From IMG/VR virus record IMGVR_UViG_3300046009_001256, positions 1 to 30,374 of that record: a stretch of 30,374 bases of DNA. One strand, written 5' to 3'. Source of the DNA: a virus. The translations under genes and the position numbers were made by a program. A model generated the notes under the pieces. It searched no databases, was not told the DNA's origin, and saw nothing but the letters and a program-made list of their open reading frames with translations. Below are positions 14,193 to 22,100 of this stretch, in pieces (positions within the stretch are counted from its first letter, which is position 1; the number at the start of each line of letters is the position of its first letter).

Positions 14193-14233
14193 GGGTATGG
14201 CCTTTACATTAGTAAGGGCCTCTCCCTTTTTTT
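14193..14233 (+). terminator. Intrinsic terminator after the capsid cassette
   Basis: A hairpin with GGCCTTTAC (14199-14207) pairing with GTAAGGGCC (14212-14220), nine pairs including one G-U, has the tetraloop ATTA. GGG (14193-14195) and CCC (14224-14226) can close the base across a 3x3 internal loop, followed at once by seven T (14227-14233). It corresponds in position to the T7 terminator after gene 10. The genes downstream have no visible promoter and so must depend on read-through. Confidence 0.85.
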
Positions 14234-14247
14234 ATAAGGAATTCTAA

Positions 14248-14817
14248 ATGACGATACAGCACTCACTAATTGCGGATGCAGATTTACATGAACCAAAAGG
14301 TGTAGTTTCTGCAGCGTCAGGAAAAGTGTATCAAGCTAATGGCTCAGGTTCAGGAACTTGGGTATATCCATCTGGTAAAGTTCATGGTGAAATTTACATA
14401 GATGCAGGTGCAACTGCACAAACTCTTTCAGGTTCTTCTGCCTACTCTAAGTTAAATCCAACTGGAGAATGGACAGCAGGAGTAACTAATGTCTTAACAC
14501 TTAGTGCTGGTAGTGGTACTATCACTCTAGTAGAAGCTGGTACTTATATGATTAACTTCTGGACCCAATTTACAACAGCATCTATTGCAAATGGAACTCT
14601 ATACAATTTTAAATATAACCTAGATGGTACTAATAGTAGCAGAACTTTAACAGTTTCTAAATTTAGTAATGGTGCTGATAAACTACATATTTCAGCAACA
14701 GGTTTATTAACAGCTACAGCAGGTCAAGTACTTTCTATGTATGTTGGAGGAGATGCAACATCTTCTTCTACTGCAATTACCGTATTAGAAGCAGGCTTAT
14801 CTGCAATTAAATTATAG
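14248..14817 (+). CDS. Virion structural protein, jelly-roll type (head/tail fibre)
   Basis: The protein has 189 residues. The N-terminus MTIQHSLIADADLHEPKGVV is a very common start of phage structural proteins, followed by a KVYQANGSGSGTWVYPSG segment (about 26-43). The rest (about 45-189) is an all-beta domain with the C1q/TNF-like pattern: EAGTYMINFWTQF near 92-104, then strands ending in a hydrophobic LSAIKL. The domain is likely trimeric. It sits between capsid and tail-tube genes, separate from the fibre cassette at 1443-6402, so it may be a head or neck fibre. An AAGGAATT Shine-Dalgarno precedes it. Confidence 0.6.
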   Translation: MTIQHSLIADADLHEPKGVVSAASGKVYQANGSGSGTWVYPSGKVHGEIYIDAGATAQTLSGSSAYSKLNPTGEWTAGVTNVLTLSAGSGTITLVEAGTYMINFWTQFTTASIANGTLYNFKYNLDGTNSSRTLTVSKFSNGADKLHISATGLLTATAGQVLSMYVGGDATSSSTAITVLEAGLSAIKL

Positions 14818-14826
14818 GAACTCATC

Positions 14827-15603
14827 ATGGCTAAGATGACACTACTTGAAATTGTCCAAGACATCATGTCCGATATGGATTCTGATGAAGTTAACTCTAT
14901 TAATGATAGTGTAGAGTCATTACAAGTAGCTCAACTCGTTAAGTCTACTTACTACAACATTGTAGATGGTAAAGACTACCCTTGGTTATATGAATTATTT
15001 CAGTTAGGTACTAGTGGTACAGTATCTAGACCTACTCATATGAGACTCCCTGAAACAATCATTGATCTTAAATGGATTAAATATGATTGTAAGAAACCTG
15101 GAGAAACTCGTAACAGATTTACAAAGATTGAATACAAGACTCCAGAAGAGTTTCTAGATATTACTGATCAACGATTAAGTACAGACTCTAAAATAACAGT
15201 TGTAACAGATTCTACAGGTATTAAAATCAATGTATATGATGATAGAGCTCCTAGTTATTTCACATCTTTTGATGATGACTACCTAGTCTTTGATGCCTAT
15301 AATTCTGCATTAGAGTCTTCTCTACAAAATAGTAAAACACAATGTCATGGTAAACGTTCAGTAGCTTTTACTCTATCTGATACTTTTACTCCTGACCTTC
15401 CAGTACAGATGTTTACTTATCTACTTAATGAAGCTAAATCAGCTGCATTCTTAACTCTAAAACAAATGCCTAATCCTAAAGCTGAACAAATTTCAGTATC
15501 TCAAAAACGTAAGATGAGCCAAGAAGCTTGGAAGATTAGTAATGGTATTAGATATCCTAATTATGGACGAAAGGGAAAAGTAACTAGGATGGGAGGTTAC
15601 TAA
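14827..15603 (+). CDS. Tail tubular protein A (T7 gp11-like)
   Basis: The protein has 258 residues, longer than T7 gp11 (196). It starts with helices (LLEIVQDIMSDMDSDEVNSI; then ESLQVAQLVKSTYYNI), then the WLYELFQL and RPTHMRLPETIIDLKWIKYD segments (about 47-76) typical of the gatekeeper/adaptor family that forms the dodecameric ring beneath the portal. The end is basic (YPNYGRKGKVTRMGGY). Position after the capsid cassette and before gp12-like agrees with T7 order. The stop shares a base with the small gene at 15603. Confidence 0.82.
   Translation: MAKMTLLEIVQDIMSDMDSDEVNSINDSVESLQVAQLVKSTYYNIVDGKDYPWLYELFQLGTSGTVSRPTHMRLPETIIDLKWIKYDCKKPGETRNRFTKIEYKTPEEFLDITDQRLSTDSKITVVTDSTGIKINVYDDRAPSYFTSFDDDYLVFDAYNSALESSLQNSKTQCHGKRSVAFTLSDTFTPDLPVQMFTYLLNEAKSAAFLTLKQMPNPKAEQISVSQKRKMSQEAWKISNGIRYPNYGRKGKVTRMGGY
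15592..15596 (+). promoter_or_regulatory. Strong RBS for the small gene at 15603
   Basis: GGAGG at 15592-15596 lies six bases before ATG 15603, inside the last codons of the tail tubular A gene. Its quality supports active translation of the 48-residue gene that follows, which overlaps another small gene in a different frame. Confidence 0.65.
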
Positions 15604-15749
15604 TGTCAATGCTCACAAGTAATACACCAGCATTTATTAACGCAGAACAATACGGAAAGAAAGGAAAAAAGAATGGCAGAAAAGTGGATACAAAAAGCAA
15701 TCAAAAAGCCAGGAGCATTAAGAAAAGCTCTAGGGGTAAAAGAAGGTAA
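15603..15749 (+). CDS. 48-residue protein with capsid-like N-arm and polybasic tail
   Basis: This short frame starts in a TAATG overlap behind a strong GGAGG. Residues 1-17 (MSMLTSNTPAFINAEQY) match the major capsid N-terminus (MSQLTSNTTAFIEAQQY) at 13 of 17 positions. Residues 18-48 are polybasic: 15 of 31 are Lys or Arg. The last 77 nt overlap the next gene in another frame. A minor virion peptide, a capsid-interacting DNA-binding peptide, or a leftover of a capsid duplication are all possible. The similarity is seen directly; the role is speculation. Confidence 0.55.
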   Translation: MSMLTSNTPAFINAEQYGKKGKKNGRKVDTKSNQKARSIKKSSRGKRR

Positions 15750-15855
15750 AACAATTCCTGCAGGCATGTTAGCTAAAGCTGCTAAAAAACCAGGTAAGAT
15801 GGGTCAACGTGCTCGTCTAGCTCAAACTCTAAAGAAAATGAGTAAAAAGAAATAA
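15673..15855 (+). CDS. Small conserved basic phage protein
   Basis: The protein has 60 residues. It carries KWIQKAIKKPGALRKALGVK (about 4-23), a motif that recurs in small proteins of cyanophages and pelagiphages, then GMLAKAAKKPGKMGQRARLA and a KKMSKKK end. It is very basic, Ala/Lys-rich and probably helical, and may bind DNA or membranes. An AAAGGA sequence lies at suitable distance upstream. The gene overlaps the previous small frame by 77 nt and shares one base with the next start. Position between the two tail tubular genes suggests a virion or assembly role. Confidence 0.7.
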   Translation: MAEKWIQKAIKKPGALRKALGVKEGKTIPAGMLAKAAKKPGKMGQRARLAQTLKKMSKKK

Positions 15856-16064
15856 TGAAAACATTTACAACTCCTAACGGAAAAGAAATACAGATCTTTA
15901 GAGATAAAGTATCAGCTCAATATAAACTTCAATTTAGTTCTGGTGGAGAGTTACCAGAAGAACTAACTGGCATCTTTACGAATGAACTCTTTGCTGAAAC
16001 TGCTATTAATAAATACCTAGAGAAACAAGAAACTAAAAAAGTTAAAGCTGAAACTAAGGAGTAG
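15855..16064 (+). CDS. Small hypothetical protein
   Basis: The protein has 69 residues and reads MKTFTTPNGKEIQIFRDKVS, with LPEELTGIFTNELFAETAIN at about 33-52 and a charged Lys/Glu-rich C-terminus. A small beta part followed by a helix is likely, and the FTNELFAETAI segment looks conserved among phage proteins at this place. It is coupled to the previous gene by a one-base overlap and followed by the tail tubular B gene after 2 nt, with AAGGAG as its Shine-Dalgarno. Function unknown. Confidence 0.6.
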   Translation: MKTFTTPNGKEIQIFRDKVSAQYKLQFSSGGELPEELTGIFTNELFAETAINKYLEKQETKKVKAETKE

Positions 16065-16066
16065 TA

Positions 16067-18316
16067 ATGGCTGTAGGTAATGAGAAGATCTATAGATCAT
16101 TCACTAAGGGTCTAATTACTGAGGCTAGTCCTCTTACATTCCCTGAGAATGCTTCTATTGATGAACGTAACTTTGTCCTTAATCGTAATGGATCTAGATC
16201 TAGACGTCTAGGTTTAGACTACGAAGGAGGTTACTCTCTCAAAGCTACAGGCTTTTCTACAGCTGCCCTTCAAACAGGTAAACAATCTTTTCATAAGTGG
16301 GATGTACCTGGTGGTGATACCACAGTAGCTATTGGTGTTATTCGTATTCTTAATAAACTTTGGTTTATTGATTTACTTACTAATGCTCCTAGTGCTAACT
16401 TCCTTAATGGTGGTTCTTCAATCACTTTAGCTGGCCTTAATACAGCTGATATTGAAACAGCAACAATTAATAATAAATTAGTTATTGTTTCAGAAGATTT
16501 AACTTACCCTATACTTCTTTCTTATAACTCATCTACAGATATAGTAACTCAAACCGATATTATTGTAGAAGTTCGAGATATTTGGGGTGTAAATGATAGC
16601 TTACTTGTTAATCAGCGTCCTACTTCATTAAGTAATCTACACAAATATAACTTAAGAAATCAAGGTTGGGCCCCTACAATTCAAACAAGTACGGGTGCAG
16701 ATGCTATTGATAGAACCTTTACTCAGATTGGTCAGTACCCATCTAATGCAGATGCTTGGATAAATGGTAAGATAACTAATCCAAGTTCAGGAGATTACGA
16801 GAAGTATGATGGTCAGACTATGGAAAATAATTCACAGTCTAACTTCCAAGTAGCTAAAGGTAGCTATATTATTGATGCTTTTAATAGAGGCACTGAACGA
16901 CAATCAAATTCAGGTTTAACTGGGTTACCTCTAGATAAAGAGAATGGTTCTTTTTCAACTATTGCTTCTTATGCTAGCCGTATTTTTTACTCTGGAGTTA
17001 ATTCATCTATTACAAGTGGAGACTCTAGATCACCTAATTATAGTGGTTACATATTCTTTACTTCTATTGTTACTGGTGATGATAAGTTAGGTGTCTGTTA
17101 TCAAGAAGCTGATCCTACAGATGCTGAGATTAATGATCTAGTTACAACTGATGGAGGTACAATCCAACTTCCAGAAGCTACTCAAATTATAAAAATTGTA
17201 TCATCACAGTCTTCTTTATTAGTTTTTGCTGATAATGGTGTATGGGAAGTTTACGGAGATACAGGTGGCTTTATTGCTACTTCTTTCCAAACAAGTAAAG
17301 TATCGACTAATGGTGTTAAAAATGCTAAGTCAATTGTAAATGTTAATGGTAACTTTGTTTACTGGTCTAAAGCCGGTATTTATTTACTTACTCCTGATGC
17401 TGCATCTGGTAGATTTTCAGCTAAATCAATTTCATTAACAACAATTCAATCTTTATTTTTAGAGATACCTACAGTTGGTAAGAACTTCTGTAAAGGTTTC
17501 TATGATGAAAAAGAAAATAGAGTTAGATGGCTTTACAATGATACTGATACATATACTACTAGTAACTATATTAATAAATATAATAAAGAACTTGTTTTAG
17601 ATTTAACATTAGAAGCTTTCTATGTAAATGAATTTTCTAGTTTAGTTAGTAATTCACCCTATATAGCTGACTATGTGGATATTCCAGGTTACTCAGTAAC
17701 AACTACTGACTCAAATGTTTTAGTAGGAACAGATGAAGTTATTGTAACTTCTACTGATAAGGTCATTATTACAGAACCAATAATTGCTTCAAGAACGACA
17801 CAGTTTAGCTTTTTAACTTTAGTTGGAGCTTCCTTTACAATATCTAAATTTGTAAATAGAAGTTTTACAGATTGGGAAACAGCTGGTTCAGGAACAGGAG
17901 TAAGTTATTCTAGCTATCTAGTAACTGGTTACGAACTCTTTGGTGATATTATTAGAAATAAACAAATACCCTATATTTTCTTTTACTTTAATAGAACCGA
18001 AGATGGATTTACTACAGTAGGACCTGCCCTCACAATTGATAATCCTTCCTCTTGTTTAGTACAAGCTCAATGGAATTGGGCTAATTCTGCTAACAGTGGT
18101 AAATGGGGTAACCAGTTCCAAGCGTATAGGTTATTACGAAACTATATTCCAAGTGGTTCAGGTGACCCATTTGACTATGGAGATTCTGTAATCGTTACTA
18201 AAAATAAACTAAGAGGTTCTGGTAAGTGTGTTAGTCTTAAGATTGAATCTGAAGCTGGTAAAGATATGCAAATACTTGGTTGGGGAGTCTCTGCAGTAGC
18301 TACAAGTAAACCGTAA
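16067..18316 (+). CDS. Tail tubular protein B (T7 gp12-like nozzle)
   Basis: The protein has 749 residues, close to T7 gp12 (794). The N-terminus (YRSFTKGLITEASPLTFPEN, about 7-26) followed by SIDERNFVLNRNGSRSRRLG is the hallmark of the podophage tail nozzle or stabilisation protein. A long beta-rich body follows, with segments such as SLLVFADNGVWEVYGD and NGNFVYWSKAGIYLLTPDA. Six copies would form the tail nozzle below the gp11-like ring. An AAGGAG Shine-Dalgarno lies upstream. The stop shares one base with the next gene. Confidence 0.85.
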   Translation: MAVGNEKIYRSFTKGLITEASPLTFPENASIDERNFVLNRNGSRSRRLGLDYEGGYSLKATGFSTAALQTGKQSFHKWDVPGGDTTVAIGVIRILNKLWFIDLLTNAPSANFLNGGSSITLAGLNTADIETATINNKLVIVSEDLTYPILLSYNSSTDIVTQTDIIVEVRDIWGVNDSLLVNQRPTSLSNLHKYNLRNQGWAPTIQTSTGADAIDRTFTQIGQYPSNADAWINGKITNPSSGDYEKYDGQTMENNSQSNFQVAKGSYIIDAFNRGTERQSNSGLTGLPLDKENGSFSTIASYASRIFYSGVNSSITSGDSRSPNYSGYIFFTSIVTGDDKLGVCYQEADPTDAEINDLVTTDGGTIQLPEATQIIKIVSSQSSLLVFADNGVWEVYGDTGGFIATSFQTSKVSTNGVKNAKSIVNVNGNFVYWSKAGIYLLTPDAASGRFSAKSISLTTIQSLFLEIPTVGKNFCKGFYDEKENRVRWLYNDTDTYTTSNYINKYNKELVLDLTLEAFYVNEFSSLVSNSPYIADYVDIPGYSVTTTDSNVLVGTDEVIVTSTDKVIITEPIIASRTTQFSFLTLVGASFTISKFVNRSFTDWETAGSGTGVSYSSYLVTGYELFGDIIRNKQIPYIFFYFNRTEDGFTTVGPALTIDNPSSCLVQAQWNWANSANSGKWGNQFQAYRLLRNYIPSGSGDPFDYGDSVIVTKNKLRGSGKCVSLKIESEAGKDMQILGWGVSAVATSKP

Positions 18317-18633
18317 TGAGTTTAAAAGTAATATATAAAGAAGAAGACAACGGGTTTGTTGGTTTAAGTTATGAACCCTTTTTACAAAAAACTGTAATGC
18401 ACCTTGAATTTAAAAAGTGGAGTGTTCAGGAATGTAAAAGGTATAAACAAATTTGGAAAGTCATTCTTAAATGTTTAAGAGATCAAGGTTTCACAGAAAT
18501 ATATAGTCTTTGTGATTCAGAAAAAGAAGCTAAATTTAATAGGTTTTTTGGGTTTAAAGATACTGGGTATAAAGCTCAGACAGATAAAGGTACTAAATTA
18601 TTATATAAACTGGAGTTATACTATGAAACATAA
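18316..18633 (+). CDS. GNAT-like small protein (T7 gp13-position)
   Basis: The protein has 105 residues. The segment MHLEFKKWSVQECKRYKQIW, then LKCLRDQGFTEIYSLCDSEK and AKFNRFFGFKDTGYK (about 70-84) resemble the C-terminal half of an N-acetyltransferase fold: the FNRFFGFKDTG pattern is like the FYxxxGF motif of GNAT proteins. Similar short proteins lie between gp12-like and gp14-like genes in many podophages, the place of T7 gp13. Catalysis is doubtful because a full acetyl-CoA loop (Q/RxxGxG/A) is not evident. A morphogenesis or internal virion role is more likely. The 3' end overlaps the next gene by 11 nt. Confidence 0.6.
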   Translation: MSLKVIYKEEDNGFVGLSYEPFLQKTVMHLEFKKWSVQECKRYKQIWKVILKCLRDQGFTEIYSLCDSEKEAKFNRFFGFKDTGYKAQTDKGTKLLYKLELYYET

Positions 18634-19174
18634 AAATGTAAGAAAAGTAGGATATGGTGGTGCAGTAGCAGCAGTAACTTCTGTTGTTAAAGCTGTAGGT
18701 CCAATTCTAAAGGTAGCATCTGCTATTGGTAATGTAGTTAGTCCTATAATAGGGGTTGCTAGCTATATGCAACAAAGAAAAGCTACTGGTCAAGCAGCTG
18801 AAGCTACTACTCGTCAAACACAATTACAAACTAGACTTAATGATATTAATGCTAGACGTCAAATGATTCAACAACAAAGAGAAGCTCGTATTAGACGTGC
18901 TCAAGTTCTAACAGAAACTACAGGTGGTGGTTTAGGTATAACAGGTACTTCTTCTTCAGTTGGTGCTATTGGTGCTGTATCTACTCAAGAAGCTAGTAAT
19001 ATAAGTGGAGTTAGACAACAAGGAGACTTTGGTAGAGCTATTGGTGAAGCTGGTACAGAAGCTTATACAGCTATGGGTGAGGCTAAAGGTTGGAGCCAAA
19101 TAGGTGGTATTGCTGGAGACATCTTTACAAAGACAGGTGGATTTGAAAAATTTGAAAGTATTTTTAGTGGTTAG
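18623..19174 (+). CDS. Internal virion protein (T7 gp14-like)
   Basis: The protein has 183 residues from ATG 18623, which has TGGAG seven bases upstream; the frame is open further left, but that part lies inside the previous gene. A hydrophobic, Gly/Ala/Val-rich segment at about 9-45 (AVAAVTSVVKAVGPILKVAS) could insert into membrane. A charged coiled coil (about 50-95) follows, then a Gly-rich part with GGGLGITGTSSSVGAIGA. The layout and position match gp14-like ejection proteins, which form the outer-membrane part of the DNA conduit. The sequence is typical of marine podophages. Confidence 0.7.
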   Translation: MKHKNVRKVGYGGAVAAVTSVVKAVGPILKVASAIGNVVSPIIGVASYMQQRKATGQAAEATTRQTQLQTRLNDINARRQMIQQQREARIRRAQVLTETTGGGLGITGTSSSVGAIGAVSTQEASNISGVRQQGDFGRAIGEAGTEAYTAMGEAKGWSQIGGIAGDIFTKTGGFEKFESIFSG

Positions 19175-19188
19175 TCTAGGATAAACTA

Positions 19189-22100
19189 ATGGAATTTTCT
19201 GAAGATTTTGTATTACCCGAGATAGAAGTAACAACTAAGCCTGTACCTGAAGTACAAGCTAATGATGATGCTTTCTATGCAGCTGGTTCTTATGGAACAG
19301 ATCCTGTTAATAACTATACTCAAATGTATGGTGAATTAACTCAAGGAGGGTATTCTCAATCTTTAGAAGATGCTAAAAAGATGTGGATGACTGAGCAGGA
19401 TTCCCGTAATAAAGAAGCTGTTTTAGGTCTTATTAATGATCCTTCTATTCCAAGAGAACAGAAGACAAAGATGTTATCTATTTATTCTACTACGGGCTAT
19501 CTATCTAGTGATATTAAAGATAAGTATGTACAAAGGATTGCCTCAGTCACTAATGGTAATACTCATTTAGATGACTCTTCACAAGATACTAATGTAAACT
19601 TGTTACCAACTAAACAAGCTGATATAGCTGAACGAAAAGATGATTATAGTAAAGAGTCTTTCTTTGATACTATTCTTGACAATATGCCTAAGGTTTATGA
19701 AGGTCTAACTCCAGGACTTATTCTTCGAAAACCAAATGGTAGTATTGATTGGTCTAAAACACTATCACCTAGTCAAATAGCTAAAGATGTAGGAGGTGAG
19801 CTTTTAGGTCTTGCTAACTTCTTTAGTTCTCTTCCTAATTTCCTTGAGTCTCGTGGTCATGCTTTTACAAGTTTAACTAAACAAGCACTTAATAAAGAGA
19901 ATCTTGAATGGAAAGATGCTATTGCTAAAGGTGAAGAGTGGGCAGCAACTAGTCCAATAGTTTCTTGGTCTGATTGGAGATTAGAAACAATTGTTAAAAA
20001 ACTAGGTATTGAAAAAGAATTTGAAACTGTAAAAGCAGAATATGAAGGTTCTGTTATTAATAGCATTATGGGTGGTGTAGGAACAGTTATTCAAAAACTT
20101 GACGATAAAGGGGTTGAATCTGGTAAAACTAAACCAGGCCAAGTGCAAGTTCTTACTGACGCAGCTTTAATCTTTGGTGGTCCTCTATTTAAAGGTGGTA
20201 AAGCACTTACTAAAAAGTTTACTAAAAAGGATGAAACTATTGATGTTCGTCCTGATAGTCCTATTGATAATACAGTAGCAGCTAATCCAGCTGTTGCCTC
20301 TCCTCTTATAGAAGCTGGAATTAAAGATCAAACAGGACAAACTGCCCTAGCTTTAGGAGCAGAAGATCCTGGTGTTCTTGTACATAAATATGTAATGCCT
20401 AAGACTGTAGAAAAGGCAGCTGATGTACGTAACAACCCAGATCTACATCAAGATATTATCAAGATGAATAAAGATCTAGAAAACGTTTTAGAGAATACAC
20501 AATTTGATCCTAATGTTATTGATATAGAGCAACGTAGAAGTGATATTACAGCTGTAAATAAAATTATTAATGAGTCTTCTTCTCCTACTTACATGCAATC
20601 TAACTCACTAGTTAATGTTGCAGATACAGTATTTGAAGTTAAAGCTGTTTTTGGTAGGGATAGTAACTACTTCTTTAACTCTAGAGAGAGTGTTATTAAT
20701 GCCTATGATAACATTAAACAGGCAGTAGAAGCTATTCCTGAAGATTCTAGAGGATCTGTTTACATTAAAGATAGACTTACTGGTCAGAAGTATACTCCAG
20801 ATTCTTTACGAGCTGATCCTAAGTTTACTGCAGATGTTATGGATAATAAACAGTTCTCAATTGAATGGGAATATAAAAAAGAATATGACTTACTAGATGC
20901 AGTATTAAGAGGTCCTCAATCTGTACAAACAGTTTTAGACTTTGGTTATAAGCTTGACATTTCTAAAATAGCTCAAACAAAAGTAGGTAAATGGATTACT
21001 CCATCAGGTAAGTTCGCTCCTTGGATTGAACAAGGTTTAGGTAGACAATCTGAAAGAGCTGCCTATTTATCCTCTCAAACTCTTAACTTAGTTAAACAAA
21101 AACTTGGAGATGGTAAACTTAAAAACGAATTAGCTACTGTAGTCTTTGATGCTCAAGAAGCAGGCAGAGAACTCTTTACAAAAACTGAACTTACTCTTAA
21201 GTTTCCTAAACTATCTTCAGCTGAAATTAATACTCTTTTTGAAAAACAAGTATACTGGAGACAGATTAATTACTTTGATTTAGCCTTAACTGATAGGGCT
21301 AGACGAAATGAACTCATTGGTAAAGGTTATAGAAATGGTCTCTACAAAGATGATAAATATATAGGTGCAGCTAGAAAAGACTTTGCTTTTATAGGAGAAG
21401 GTAATCTACCACCTAAATCAGTATGGGATCTTACATTAGAGCTTCCTGTAGAATTTGAACTAGATAGAGCTAAGACTGATGGTGTTTATAATATTGGTGG
21501 AAAACAACTTGTAGTTTTAGAAAAAGCATTTACTGATACAGCTACAGGAAAGATTTATGAGTATGGTCTAGTTGGTGATAAAGTTAAACTTGATATTTTA
21601 CCACAAAAACTTATTAGAAGAATTCCTGGATATTCTCCAGTACTTTATAAAGAACACTTCTTTATTGATGCTATACCTAAAGAATTAAATGTTAATGGGT
21701 ATCAGATCATGGATAAAACTAAATTAGAGAACTACTCTAGATCCGTGGCTGCTGCAACTACTAAATATGAAGCTGACGCTCTACTTAAAGAATTCCAAAC
21801 AAGATTACCAGATCATAATGTTTCTTTACGTAAAGCTAGAGAAGAGTCACTAGGAGATCGTGTATCATTATATGAAGTACATGGAGATGTAGTTCGTAAT
21901 GCTTTACGTCGTGGTGAAAGATTACCATCATTGCATGGTCCAGCTCGTCTTGAAGATCCACTTACAGCTTTAATTAAGACATCTCAAAGTTTAGCTCGTA
22001 TGGATGCATTACGTTCCTATAAGAATGTATTTGAATCTTACTTTATTAAGAACTATAAAGAGTTCCTACCAAGAGTTAGAGAAGGAGAGTTCCCTCCACG

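Noticed and set aside
18512-18622. Upstream extension of the gp14-like gene
   Set aside because: These 37 codons lie inside the GNAT-like gene in another frame and give an Ile/Leu/Lys-rich sequence unlike the family; ATG 18623 has its own Shine-Dalgarno.
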